Positions 1 through 8,280 of a stretch of 64,000 nt of DNA are shown here, in pieces (position 1 is the first letter of the stretch; the number at the start of each line of letters is the position of its first letter). Both the position numbers and the translations under genes were made by a program. Under the pieces are notes generated by a model, which was not told the origin of the DNA, searched no databases, and saw only the letters and a program-made list of their open reading frames with translations. Source of the stretch: JAEUKA01 sp035328405 (GTDB lineage Bacteria > Myxococcota_A > Polyangia > Palsa-1104 > JAEUJZ01); contig DAOLIT010000007.1 in NCBI GenBank assembly GCA_035328405.1, forward strand, positions 32,322-96,321, read 5' to 3'.

Positions 1-29
1 TCGCAGTGTGTTTTGACGCGATTGAGGGA

Positions 30-59
30 TTGACAAAGCCGCGTGTGGGGTCGTAACAC
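30..59 (+). promoter_or_regulatory. Candidate sigma-70 type promoter for the Sel1 lipoprotein gene
   Basis: A perfect TTGACA lies at 30-35. A weak -10 (TAACAC, 54-59) follows at 18 bases and the ATG is 29 bases further on. The -35 is exact but the -10 matches poorly, so this is only a candidate. Confidence 0.3.
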
Positions 60-88
60 CGGTTCCCGCACAACAAGGACAACACAAC

Positions 89-997
89 ATGCAGACCTCT
101 TCTCTTTCTCTTTCTCTTTCTCTTTCTCTTCCGCGTGCTCTTCCGCGTGCTTTCCCGCTCGCTCTTCCGATCGGTTTTGTTTTTGCGTCCGCGCTTTTGG
201 CGTGCGGACCTGCGACGAACGTGGTTCCTGATGACGCAGCCAAGGCGACAGAAAGCAAAGACGACGGAACGTGTGCGAATCCAAAAGATTGCTACAACAA
301 AGCGGCGGCTGCGCTTCAGGCCAAGGACAACGCCAAAGCAATGCCCTATTTGCCCGGCGCATGCGACCACGACCCGAAAGCATGCGTCATCGCGGGCGAG
401 ATTCTGTCGCAGGGGAAGGGGCTCCCAACGGATTTGCCGAAAGCGGCGGATTTTTTCAAACGTGGCTGCGACGGAGGCTTGCTGGTGGCGTGCGCGAACG
501 AAGCGACGATGCGCTATTCGGGTGAGGGCGGTGTCACCGTCGATAAAGACCGCGCGCGAAAACTGTTTGAGAAAACGTGTGGCCCTGAGATGCTCGACAA
601 TTGCCACAACGCGGGGACGATGCTGTACGGCGGGGAAGGCGGTCCCGAGGACAAAGCGAAAGCGCGCAGCCTGTTCGAGATGGCTTGCGGCGGCGCGTAC
701 CTGCCGTCGTGTGTGTCCGGCGGTGCGATGCTGCTCTCAGGACTCGGCGGTCCCGAGGACAAGGCCAAAGCGGCAACGATGTTCGAGAAAGCCTGCGACG
801 GCAAAAATGCCGACGGTTGTTTCAACCTTGGCGTTGTGTATGGCAGCGGCAACGGTGTGACCAAAGACCTCACCCGCGCGCAGGCGCTTCTGCAAAAAGG
901 CTGCGAGATGGGCAACAAAAAATCCTGCGAGACGCTCGACAAACTCAAGGCCGATTTGGAAAAAGCCGCTGCCCCCAAACCCAAGGGGAAAAAGTAG
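89..997 (+). CDS. Cysteine-rich Sel1-repeat lipoprotein (Hcp-like)
   Basis: The 302-residue product opens with a signal peptide ending in the lipobox LLACG, so it should be lipid-anchored in the envelope. After a short linker it carries about five helical repeats of 36 residues (roughly residues 90-285). Each repeat has an alanine-rich helix, a G-G/G-x-G turn and one or two cysteines (for example FKRGCDGG, FEMACGG, FEKACDGK), the pattern of cysteine-bridged Sel1 proteins such as Helicobacter Hcp. Such repeats bind proteins; no enzymatic motif is visible. The signal peptide is unusual: its hydrophobic core is encoded by a perfect hexanucleotide microsatellite and a duplicated 12-mer. The next gene, holA, starts 30 bases downstream on the same strand but has no evident functional link. 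The family is clear; the partner is unknown. Confidence 0.85.
   Translation: MQTSSLSLSLSLSLPRALPRAFPLALPIGFVFASALLACGPATNVVPDDAAKATESKDDGTCANPKDCYNKAAAALQAKDNAKAMPYLPGACDHDPKACVIAGEILSQGKGLPTDLPKAADFFKRGCDGGLLVACANEATMRYSGEGGVTVDKDRARKLFEKTCGPEMLDNCHNAGTMLYGGEGGPEDKAKARSLFEMACGGAYLPSCVSGGAMLLSGLGGPEDKAKAATMFEKACDGKNADGCFNLGVVYGSGNGVTKDLTRAQALLQKGCEMGNKKSCETLDKLKADLEKAAAPKPKGKK
101..151 (+). repeat. In-frame hexanucleotide microsatellite plus 12-bp duplication in a signal peptide
   Basis: TCTCTT is repeated five times without error (101-130, encoding Ser-Leu five times). CTTCCGCGTGCT is then present twice in tandem (128-151, encoding Leu-Pro-Arg-Ala twice); the two repeats share three bases. 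Gain or loss of a unit keeps the frame but changes the length of the hydrophobic core of the signal peptide. Confidence 0.9.
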
Positions 998-1027
998 GGC
1001 GGGCGCTTTTCGTCGCCAAAAAACGCC

Positions 1028-2053
1028 ATGGCTTCGACTTCCGCTTCGTCGTTTTCGCAAGATCCGCTCGGGCCGCTGTTGTCTGCGCTGTCACCGTCGG
1101 CACCGCCGCTCATTTTCTTGACTGGGAAAGAGCGTTTTCTGATCGATCGCGCGGTCGAGGCGATCAAGGCCGCTGTGCTCGATCCAGCGACGCGCGATTT
1201 CAATTACGACACGTTTTTCGCCAAAGAAGCCGGGGCGGCAAAAATCCTCGCGTGCGCCAAAACACTGCCGATGATGGCGAAACGGCGGCTGGTGTTGGTG
1301 CGAGACGGGGATGCGTTTTCTGCTGACGAACTTCTGACGTTTGCAAAGTTTGTCGAAGGTCCAGCGCAGGAGACGTGCCTTGTTTTTGTGGCGGAAAAAG
1401 TGGACATGCGGTTGCGTTTTTTCACGCTCTGGAAAAAGCACGGGCTGTTGCTCAAGCTCGACCCGCTGTCGGAAAAACAACTGCCGGGTTTTGTCGAGGC
1501 TGAGGCGCGACGGTTGGAAGTCCAACTGAAACCCGGTGTGGCAGTGCGGCTCATCGAAGAAGTCGGCACGGATTTGGCACAACTTGCCGACGCGCTGGAA
1601 CGCTTGTGCTGTTATGTTCCCGTCGGACAGCCGATTCGCCCGAAAGATGTCGAAGATGTGGTCGTCGCGACGCGGCAACATTCGGTGTTCGAGCTGGTCG
1701 ATGCCATCGGTGCCAATGACCGAGCCAAGGCGCTGACGCTCTTGTCGGGTGTGCTTTCGCAGCGCGAACCGGCGCTGAAACTGCTGGCGCTTCTTTCCCG
1801 ACATGTCGTGAAGTTGTGGCAGACGGCGGATCTTCTCTCACAGGGGCGACCGTCGGTGAATGACTTGGCGAAAACGCTGAATGTGTTGCCGTTCGTAGCG
1901 ATGAAGCTGATCGACCAGACGAAAAAACTGAAACTTTCGCGTGTGCAGGTGTTGCACGAGGCGATTTTTCAGACGGATCGGACGCTCAAACAAACGAAGC
2001 TCGACGACGAGCGCGTGATGGAACAACTTGTGCTGAAACTTTGCACGGCCTGA
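1028..2053 (+). CDS. holA: DNA polymerase III, delta subunit
   Basis: The protein has 341 residues, the usual HolA length of 330-345. Delta is the clamp-loader subunit that opens the beta sliding clamp during replication. The N-terminal AAA-like fold is recognisable in the segment around LIFLTGKERFLIDRAVEAIK, followed by DFNYDTFFAKEAGAAKILACAKTLPMMAKRRLVLVRD (given here only as the family's typical order: degenerate Walker region, then the MMAxRRLVLV strand). The middle and C-terminal helical collar domains follow (HSVFELVDAIGANDRAKAL, then LLALLSRHVVKLW). The start is ATG, 30 bases after the Sel1 gene. The next gene begins 7 bases after the stop, so the two are probably cotranscribed although functionally unrelated. 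Confidence 0.92.
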   Translation: MASTSASSFSQDPLGPLLSALSPSAPPLIFLTGKERFLIDRAVEAIKAAVLDPATRDFNYDTFFAKEAGAAKILACAKTLPMMAKRRLVLVRDGDAFSADELLTFAKFVEGPAQETCLVFVAEKVDMRLRFFTLWKKHGLLLKLDPLSEKQLPGFVEAEARRLEVQLKPGVAVRLIEEVGTDLAQLADALERLCCYVPVGQPIRPKDVEDVVVATRQHSVFELVDAIGANDRAKALTLLSGVLSQREPALKLLALLSRHVVKLWQTADLLSQGRPSVNDLAKTLNVLPFVAMKLIDQTKKLKLSRVQVLHEAIFQTDRTLKQTKLDDERVMEQLVLKLCTA

Positions 2054-2060
2054 CAAACGC

Positions 2061-2645
2061 ATGCCGATTTTCATCCATCCGAGCGCCGAGGTTTCCCCCT
2101 GCGCGCAACTTGCCGACGGTGTTCGGGTGTACAACCAAGTCCACATTCGCGAAAACGCCGTCGTTGGAGAGCACACGATCCTTGGAAAAGACTGCTACAT
2201 CGACCAGGGTGTTCGCGTCGGGGCTCGGTGCAAAATCCAAAACGGCGTGTACCTGTATCACGGCGTCGTCGTCGAAGATGGCGTGTTTTTGGGCCCAAGA
2301 GTCACGACGACCAACGATTTGCATCCTCGCGCGATTTTTCCCGACGGAAACATGCGAGGCCCGAATGATTTTCGAGTGGTTCCGACGAACATCGGCTACG
2401 GCGCGTCGATTGGTGCCGGTGCGATTTTGCTGTGCGGCATTTCGATCGGGAGGTTTGCGATGGTCGCGGCGGGTTCCGTCGTGACCAAGGATGTGCCCGA
2501 CTTTGCGCTCGTTCGTGGGCATCCGGCCCGGCTCGTCGGTGCGGTGTGTGCATGCGGAGCCAAAATCGTCGGAAAACCGAAACACTGCACACATTGCGGT
2601 GAAGTTCTTTCCTCGGCGGCACTGTCGTTATCGCTGTTTCCGTAA
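2061..2645 (+). CDS. Left-handed beta-helix sugar N-acetyltransferase (WbpD/WlbB-like)
   Basis: The 194-residue product is built from hexapeptide repeats (from PSAEVSPCAQLADGVRVY through SIGAGAILLCGISIGRFAMV), the LbetaH fold of acetyl-CoA dependent acetyltransferases. The segments TTTNDLHPR and VPTNIGYGASIGAGA resemble enzymes that acetylate the 3-amino group of UDP-2-acetamido-3-amino-glucuronate in O-antigen synthesis. A C-terminal cysteine group (CAC...CTHC, about residues 168-183) looks like a small zinc ribbon, which many members of this subgroup carry. It sits 7 bases after holA and 54 bases before UDP-glucose dehydrogenase, which suggests a role in surface polysaccharide. The fold is certain; the exact amino-sugar substrate is inference, since the aminotransferase and oxidase of that pathway are not in the window. 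Confidence 0.82.
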   Translation: MPIFIHPSAEVSPCAQLADGVRVYNQVHIRENAVVGEHTILGKDCYIDQGVRVGARCKIQNGVYLYHGVVVEDGVFLGPRVTTTNDLHPRAIFPDGNMRGPNDFRVVPTNIGYGASIGAGAILLCGISIGRFAMVAAGSVVTKDVPDFALVRGHPARLVGAVCACGAKIVGKPKHCTHCGEVLSSAALSLSLFP

Positions 2646-2699
2646 GACGAATTTTCCGTTGGCCAACGGCACGAGCGCTGTGTCAAAACAGAAAATCTC

Positions 2700-4094
2700 A
2701 TGCGCATCGGTGTGTTCGGAACGGGCTACGTCGGTTTGGTGACGGGGGCGGGTTTTTCGGATTTTGGAAACGAAGTGATTTGCGTGGACATCGACGAGGA
2801 ACGCATCGCTCGTTTGCAACAAGGTGACATTCCGATTTACGAGCCGGGTTTGAAAGAACTCGTCCAAACCAACCGTGCTGAGGGCCGACTTTCGTTTTCG
2901 ACGGATTTGGCCGCAGCGACGGTGGATCGAGAATTGGTGCTGCTTTGCGTGGGCACGCCGTCTTTGGAAACGGGTGAGGCGGACCTGCAACAGGTGTTCT
3001 CAGCAGCGGAGAGCGTTGGAAAAAACCTCTCGTCCGATTTTACGGTGGTGGTGGACAAATCGACGGTGCCGGTTGGAACGGCAGAGCGGGTTCGGGACAG
3101 AATCGCGACGTGCTCGGACAAAGCGTTTGCGGTTGTGTCGAACCCCGAATTTTTGAAAGAGGGCAGCGCGCTCGACGATTTTCTGGGACCGGATCGAATC
3201 GTGGTGGGCGTCGGGCCGGGTTCGGGACCGGGCGGACGACATACTCGTCTGAAAACACCGGAACAAGTCGATGACGAAGCCAGGCGCGTGCTGCGGCAGC
3301 TTTACTCGGCGGTCGTGCGCAAAACCGATCGGCTCCTGTTTATGGATGCGCGCACAGCAGAACTTACAAAGTACGCCTGCAACGCACATTTGGCGATGCG
3401 CATTTCGTTCATGAACGACCTGGCCCGGTTGTGTGAAGCGCATTCGGCGGATGTGGAGTTTCTGCGACGAGGCATGGGTTTGGACCAGCGCATCGGCCCA
3501 AGTTTTCTGTTTCCGGGTGTGGGATATGGTGGGTCGTGTTTTCCCAAGGACACGCGGGCGCTTTTGCACATGGCTGCTGAAGTCGGTTTGTCGTTGCCGC
3601 TGGTCGAGGCGACCGAGGCGATAAACCAACGTCAAAAGCTCCGTCTCGTCGAGAAACTGCTTTCGCTGTGGCAACTTTCGGAAGAACAACCCGCGCCGCT
3701 TTCGGGCAAACGGATTGCGGTGTGGGGTCTGTCGTTCAAACCCGAAACGGACGACGTGAGGGACGCGCCTGCGCTGGTGCTGATCGACAAACTGACGGCG
3801 CTTTCAGCACACGTTGCGGCGTATGACCCGGTGGCGAACGAGCCGGCGCGAAAAGCACTTTCGGGCCTTTTGAAAAACCGGGCGTCGCAAGTTTCGTTCG
3901 CTCACGACGGCTACGAGGCACTCGACGGTGCGGACGCGCTTTTGCTTTGCACGGAATGGCGACAATTTCGGCAGCCGGATTTTGGAAAAATGGCGCGGCG
4001 CATGCGTGGGAAATGGTTGCTGGACGGTCGCAACACTTGGGATGCGACGCAGGCCAAAAACGCTGGCTTTGTGTACACGGCGATTGGCCGATAA
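2700..4094 (+). CDS. ugd: UDP-glucose 6-dehydrogenase
   Basis: It oxidises UDP-glucose to UDP-glucuronate with two NAD+, feeding polysaccharide synthesis. The 464 residues show the N-terminal Rossmann motif FGTGYVGLVTGAGFSD, the segment DIPIYEPGL, the CVGTPS motif, NPEFLKEGSA, and the catalytic cysteine in GYGGSCFPKDT (about residue 277). The C-terminal UDP-binding domain is also present (WGLSFKPETDDVRDAP). The glycine-rich start is of the Ugd type rather than the UDP-GlcNAc dehydrogenase (WbpA) type. About 20 residues near 175-195 (GVGPGSGPGGRHTRLKTPEQ) form a longer glycine-rich loop than usual. ATG start; the gene ends at a hairpin terminator facing the DUF2059 gene. Confidence 0.93.
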   Translation: MRIGVFGTGYVGLVTGAGFSDFGNEVICVDIDEERIARLQQGDIPIYEPGLKELVQTNRAEGRLSFSTDLAAATVDRELVLLCVGTPSLETGEADLQQVFSAAESVGKNLSSDFTVVVDKSTVPVGTAERVRDRIATCSDKAFAVVSNPEFLKEGSALDDFLGPDRIVVGVGPGSGPGGRHTRLKTPEQVDDEARRVLRQLYSAVVRKTDRLLFMDARTAELTKYACNAHLAMRISFMNDLARLCEAHSADVEFLRRGMGLDQRIGPSFLFPGVGYGGSCFPKDTRALLHMAAEVGLSLPLVEATEAINQRQKLRLVEKLLSLWQLSEEQPAPLSGKRIAVWGLSFKPETDDVRDAPALVLIDKLTALSAHVAAYDPVANEPARKALSGLLKNRASQVSFAHDGYEALDGADALLLCTEWRQFRQPDFGKMARRMRGKWLLDGRNTWDATQAKNAGFVYTAIGR

Positions 4095-4124
4095 CGCAGG
4101 AAAAGAGGCCTGCGGCTACTTTTT
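4095..4124 (+). terminator. Rho-independent terminator after ugd
   Basis: The inverted repeat CGCAGG / CCTGCG (4095-4100 and 4109-4114, 8-base loop) is followed after five bases by TTTTT at 4120-4124. It begins right after the ugd stop and overlaps the end of the convergent DUF2059 gene at 4116. Confidence 0.5.
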
Positions 4125-4625
4125 GGGGAGTTGGGCGGCGTCGAGGCGGCGTTTGATGCGCACGGACAGCTCGCTGCCCCATTGTTGGCCGATTTGGAGG
4201 GCTTCTTGGTTGAGCGCGGGTAGGGTTTGGGTCAATTTTTTGCCGAGCGGGGTTTCGTAAAAGCGCAAAAGTTCTTTGATTTCTGCGGCGGTGAAGTGCT
4301 TGTCGTAAAGCGGCAGCAAACGGTCTAGCAGCTCACCGGCATGAACCTGTTTGCGCAGCTCGGCAAAGACCTCATCTTTCACGGTCGGCATCGCTTTTTG
4401 CAGGCTTGCGAACACTTGCTGCGCGGCTTGTTCCCCGATGGCTGCAGCTTGTGTCAGTTCGAGCAAATGCAGGATGTCGGCGTGTTTTTGCGCATCGACC
4501 TTGGACGGCTGTGGCCCGGTCGGTTTCTGAAACTTGGCGGACGGATTTTCATCTGCCGATGCCAACCGAGGAGCGAGCGCAGCGAACCACAGAGCCCAAA
4601 ACCAAGCTCCGCCGCGCGCTACCAC
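4116..4625 (-). CDS. DUF2059 domain protein, exported
   Basis: The 169-residue product has a signal peptide (WFWALWFAALAPRLASA) and then the all-helical DUF2059 domain, recognisable by YDKHFTAAEIKELLRFYETPLGKKL (read as two adjoining motifs: YDKHFTAAEIKELLRFY and ETPLGKKL). The biochemical role of this family is not established. The start used here is GTG, overlapping the end of the upstream SDR gene by 7 bases, so the two are probably translationally coupled. No good Shine-Dalgarno lies at the expected distance. Confidence 0.75.
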   Translation of the reverse strand: MVARGGAWFWALWFAALAPRLASADENPSAKFQKPTGPQPSKVDAQKHADILHLLELTQAAAIGEQAAQQVFASLQKAMPTVKDEVFAELRKQVHAGELLDRLLPLYDKHFTAAEIKELLRFYETPLGKKLTQTLPALNQEALQIGQQWGSELSVRIKRRLDAAQLPKK

Positions 4626-5338
4626 GGGACCGATGTGCCTTGGTATTGCAGAAATTGCCCGGTTTGTTCGAGGGAAAGCTGGTCGATGACCTGATTCATG
4701 GCTGCGACGCTCTCGGCGGCGGTCATCATGCCGTACCCGCGCGTCAGGTCGGTTTGCACCATGCCCGGATGCATGGCGACCACCGTGATGCCGCGCTTTT
4801 TCAAATCCACAGCCAAGCTGCGCGTCACCATGTTCATGGCGGCTTTGCTCATGCGGTAGCCGTAGTAACCGCCCGAGTTGTTGTCTTCGAGCGAACCCAT
4901 GCGCGAGGTCAGGTTGACGACCTTGCTGCCCTCTTTGAGGTTGGGAAGAAGCGCGTGCGTCACCATGAGCGCCCCGAGCGCGTTCACTTGGAACTGCCGA
5001 AGCACGTTTTGAACATCCATGTTTTCGAGCGTCTCGACGTGCAAAATCCCGGCGTTGTTGAGCAGCAGGTTGATAGGCAAAGAACCTACAGTGTCCGCCA
5101 TGTCGGAGACTGAGCGTTCATCTGCGACATCGAGCTGCACCACCTGCAATTGCTCGCTGTGCTGTTCGAGGAGCGTGCTCAGCGCCGAGGCCGTCGTCGG
5201 ATTTCTCGCTCCGGCAATCACGCGAGCGCCGCGTTCCAAAAAAGCACGTACAAACTCAAGACCAATTCCTCGGCTGGCACCAGTCACCAGCACGGTCGCT
5301 GGGGCGCTTGGCCCCACGCTACTGCTTGCTTCGTCCAT
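4619..5338 (-). CDS. Short-chain dehydrogenase/reductase
   Basis: A classical SDR of 239 residues. The cofactor motif TGASRGIG (about residues 20-27), the NNAG motif (LLLNNAGILHVETL) and the catalytic YxxxK in YYGYRMSKAAMN are all present, with a serine upstream (LTSRMGS). The layout resembles SDRs annotated as C-factor-like or sniffer-like carbonyl reductases; C-factor (CsgA) of Myxococcus is an SDR of this general type, but substrate and function cannot be read from sequence. AAGG lies 6 bases before the ATG. It overlaps the downstream DUF2059 gene by 7 bases. Confidence 0.85.
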   Translation of the reverse strand: MDEASSSVGPSAPATVLVTGASRGIGLEFVRAFLERGARVIAGARNPTTASALSTLLEQHSEQLQVVQLDVADERSVSDMADTVGSLPINLLLNNAGILHVETLENMDVQNVLRQFQVNALGALMVTHALLPNLKEGSKVVNLTSRMGSLEDNNSGGYYGYRMSKAAMNMVTRSLAVDLKKRGITVVAMHPGMVQTDLTRGYGMMTAAESVAAMNQVIDQLSLEQTGQFLQYQGTSVPW

Positions 5339-5437
5339 TTTGACCTTTTTAGGGCAGAACCGGCTCGCACTGCAATCGGTTTCCGGGCAAGGGCCCCGGC
5401 AGGACCGCAGGGACCAATCAATCTGTGTGAAATGGCG

Positions 5438-6529
5438 TTACTGGCGCTCATCGTGGATGTCGGTCGATAGCAACGAGATGAGCGCGCTTTTTGTGTCGAA
5501 TTTTCCGTGCAGCAAGTGATACAGCGCCGACACAATCGAGGTCCGAACTTGGTGTTTGTGTCCAAGAATGTGTGCCTCGCGCACCATCGCCGGACCGTCG
5601 CACACGCGGCCCACTTGGCGCAGCGCATCCGACAGCGGGACGCGCTGACCCAGCAGGCGGCCCAGCTCGAAGTCGGCGGAACCACGACGTTCGGTCGCGG
5701 CCACGTACTCGCCGACGCCAGCCAGACCGAAAAATGTGCGTTCCTCGGCACCCAATTTGGCCGCGAGCCGGGCCATTTCCGCTGCGCCCCGCGTGATCAA
5801 AATGGCGCGGGCCGGCGTCCCCAAATCCAAAATGTTGGCAACACCCGCTGCCAGCGCAATCACCGACGAGCCCGCTCGGGCCAGCTCGACCCCAATCAGG
5901 TCGCGCGTCTTGTACACCAACAGCGAGTGTCCCGAGAGCACCTGGATGGCTTGGTCGCCCACTTCGTCAAACCGACTGCCGCACACGAGCGCCGCCGGAG
6001 AAAACTCCTCCAAATCCGGTGCCAGCGCGGGTCCGGCAAACACGCCAATTTTTCGGATCGGCGTCAATTCGGCAATCGCCTGCGAAATGAGCTGCGTGTG
6101 AGGAAATTCCTCACTTGCTGGAATCACGCTGCCGATGGCGTGGATGGCGGTTTGGTTGCCATGCAGATGGGGTGCTGCCAGCCGCAACACTTTGCGCACG
6201 GCTGGGGCAGGCACCGCCAAAAAAATCACATCGGCTGAGGCCAAATCCGACGCCACAATCGTCGTGACCTGCTTGCGCTCGGCCTGCTGAGCGGAGTGGG
6301 CGGCGTGGACCTCGGGCACTTCTCCGATGGCCGCCGGAACATCGACTTGCGCGGGCTCGCTCTCAGCGCGGTTGTCATCCGGGCCCGTGCGAAGCATCTC
6401 GCGAGGCGGACAATAGTGCAACACGCTCGAGATTCGGTCGGGCAGGCGGCGTTGGTTGTGCAAAAGAAAAGACGCCAGCGCACGCGCCCAACGACCGCCG
6501 CCTACGACGGCTACCGACAAACTGGTCAT
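5438..6529 (-). CDS. gpsA: NAD(P)-dependent glycerol-3-phosphate dehydrogenase
   Basis: It reduces dihydroxyacetone phosphate to sn-glycerol-3-phosphate, the backbone of phospholipids. The N-terminal Rossmann motif is VAVVGGGRWARALA, slightly off the usual GxGxWGTA. Further landmarks are FLAVPAPAVRKVLR, the segment GVFAGPALAPDLEEFSPAA (family GPSFAxE region, changed here), the catalytic helix GVELARAGSSVIALAAGV (GVELxGAxKNxxAIAAG in the family) and RGAAEMARLAAKLGAEERTFFGLAGVGE. At 363 residues it is a little longer than the usual 330-340, the excess being an insert around residues 50-75. The family's lysine in the KN motif is not obvious: the aligned stretch reads AGSSV. Its ATG overlaps the stop of the acyltransferase gene (ATGA), so the two form a coupled pair. 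Confidence 0.8.
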   Translation of the reverse strand: MTSLSVAVVGGGRWARALASFLLHNQRRLPDRISSVLHYCPPREMLRTGPDDNRAESEPAQVDVPAAIGEVPEVHAAHSAQQAERKQVTTIVASDLASADVIFLAVPAPAVRKVLRLAAPHLHGNQTAIHAIGSVIPASEEFPHTQLISQAIAELTPIRKIGVFAGPALAPDLEEFSPAALVCGSRFDEVGDQAIQVLSGHSLLVYKTRDLIGVELARAGSSVIALAAGVANILDLGTPARAILITRGAAEMARLAAKLGAEERTFFGLAGVGEYVAATERRGSADFELGRLLGQRVPLSDALRQVGRVCDGPAMVREAHILGHKHQVRTSIVSALYHLLHGKFDTKSALISLLSTDIHDERQ

Positions 6530-8148
6530 GGCTCATCCCCCAACGATTCGACTCGGTTTTGGTAGTAATACAGAAGCTGCCGATCGACCACCGTCACGGC
6601 TTGCGACGGAGTTCGCAGCGCGACAGGCTCGGTGTGGTAGCTCGCAAAGGCACCAAGGGCGGCTTCGATGACCTGTTCGGGTGTTCCGTCAGCGACGGGC
6701 CCTAGCACATGCCGCTTGTTTCGCAACTGTTGTTGCAAACGCGACATTTCCATACACAGGTCGGCGTCCGACACATGCAAATCGAGCGGTTGCCGAAGCC
6801 GCCTGTACAAATCCAGGCTCGGCAGTGCCGCAGTCACTTTTCGCCACAGCACATGCGCCAAAAGATGCGTGGGCAAAAGCACTGTGTCTCGACGGTAAGC
6901 GCGAGCAATCGCGGTTCCCGTTTGGTTCATGTATTCCGTGTCTCGCTGCGCGACGTGCGTGGGCTTTTGAGCCACCCAAAAAAACCGCGCGAGGTCCACC
7001 ACTTGTCCGTGCGGCCCGATTGATTCCCCCGTGTCGGTCACCGGGTGTCCGAGCACATCCATCGGCTCCGAAAAGCGGACGACAATCGCTCCCGTGTGCG
7101 TCAGCATCGAGCGCGCAAAATCGACCACTTTTTGCCACTGCGCCGATTCGTCGTCTTCGATGATGAAACGCGCCTTGCCGGTTTCCTTCAAATGATCTGC
7201 GATGAGCGTTTCAGCCTCGAGAACAAGCTGTTGGTTGATCGTGACCGGAACGACAAAAATGGGTCGCACCGCCGCACCGTTCGCAAGTCCCGCTTGCCGT
7301 CGGAAACCTTCCACGGTGGCCGTCAGAGCGGTGCCCAAAAGCCCGAGCTTCAATTTCCCCTCGACCCGACCCGAGCGCGACCGTGTTCCCCCCGGAAAAA
7401 ACATCGAGTGATAACCGCGCTCCAAAATCACCTGCGAATACGTTTTCAAAACGTCTTTGTAAAGCTCGTGCCGAATGCGCCGATCGACGCGATACGCGCC
7501 GCAGTTCCGCATGAAAAAGCCCAAAATCGGGTTCGTAAACAGGTTTTTACCAGCGCCATACGTCGTCGGTGGCAAACCCGCCGCTTGCAGAGCGTAGCCC
7601 ATCACTGGAGAGTCCAAGTTCGATAGGTGCGTTGGCACACAAACCAGCGTGCCCCGCGCCGCCAGCGCCCTCAGCTTCGCGAGCGGTCCAGTGACCTGCA
7701 ACCGCTCTCCCAGCCGAGACAACAGCGCCTCTTCTTGCAGCATGTGAAACGGCAGTTTCAACGGATTTTCCGGGGACAAAAGCAGCGACAGCGCCGGGGC
7801 GACCACACGCGAAGCAAACGTGTACACATGTTTTTGAAAACCGCCTGCCACGTCTTGCGCATAGTCTGCAATCAGGCGCTCCAAGTCCTGTTCGAGCATC
7901 CTGCGCGACTTTCCCCCAAGCGACCGCCACAGCCGTTTCCATTCCGACAGCGCGCGGACTTCTTCTTGCGCGTGGCCTTCCGACAACCGCCGGATTTCCG
8001 ACAGGCAAGCGTCGTTCAGAATGTACTCCGGTTGGTTTTGAGAGAGCACGGTTTGCAGCGCGCGTCGCGTCGTCTCCAGTACGATGCGTTCGCGTTCTTT
8101 GTGAAACCGCAACAGAGGATAGTCACTCACGGGTTCGTTTTCGGACAC
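6526..8148 (-). CDS. PlsB-like glycerol-3-phosphate acyltransferase
   Basis: The 540-residue product transfers an acyl chain to glycerol-3-phosphate or a related acceptor at the membrane. Motif I, HLSNLD (HXXXXD, about residue 176), is intact, followed by the acceptor-binding block (GAGKNLFTNPILGFFMRNCGAYRVDRR) and motif III FFPGGTRSRSGR. The FPGGTRSRSG form is like the PlsB branch rather than PlsC. Enterobacterial PlsB is about 800 residues, so this is a compact version. A 150-residue helical region precedes the catalytic domain. The product of gpsA, encoded next with a 4-base overlap, is the natural acceptor, which supports the assignment. Confidence 0.82.
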   Translation of the reverse strand: MSENEPVSDYPLLRFHKERERIVLETTRRALQTVLSQNQPEYILNDACLSEIRRLSEGHAQEEVRALSEWKRLWRSLGGKSRRMLEQDLERLIADYAQDVAGGFQKHVYTFASRVVAPALSLLLSPENPLKLPFHMLQEEALLSRLGERLQVTGPLAKLRALAARGTLVCVPTHLSNLDSPVMGYALQAAGLPPTTYGAGKNLFTNPILGFFMRNCGAYRVDRRIRHELYKDVLKTYSQVILERGYHSMFFPGGTRSRSGRVEGKLKLGLLGTALTATVEGFRRQAGLANGAAVRPIFVVPVTINQQLVLEAETLIADHLKETGKARFIIEDDESAQWQKVVDFARSMLTHTGAIVVRFSEPMDVLGHPVTDTGESIGPHGQVVDLARFFWVAQKPTHVAQRDTEYMNQTGTAIARAYRRDTVLLPTHLLAHVLWRKVTAALPSLDLYRRLRQPLDLHVSDADLCMEMSRLQQQLRNKRHVLGPVADGTPEQVIEAALGAFASYHTEPVALRTPSQAVTVVDRQLLYYYQNRVESLGDEP

Positions 8149-8280
8149 GGGGGGTCATTTTATCACCTGAAGTTGGCGCAAAAACAGCCAGAACTTCCGG
8201 CGCAACGGAAAGGGCTCTGCAAAAGTCTGCAAACGTTTTCGATGGCTTTGTCTACAGGCAGCTTGCGATAGGATGAACGG

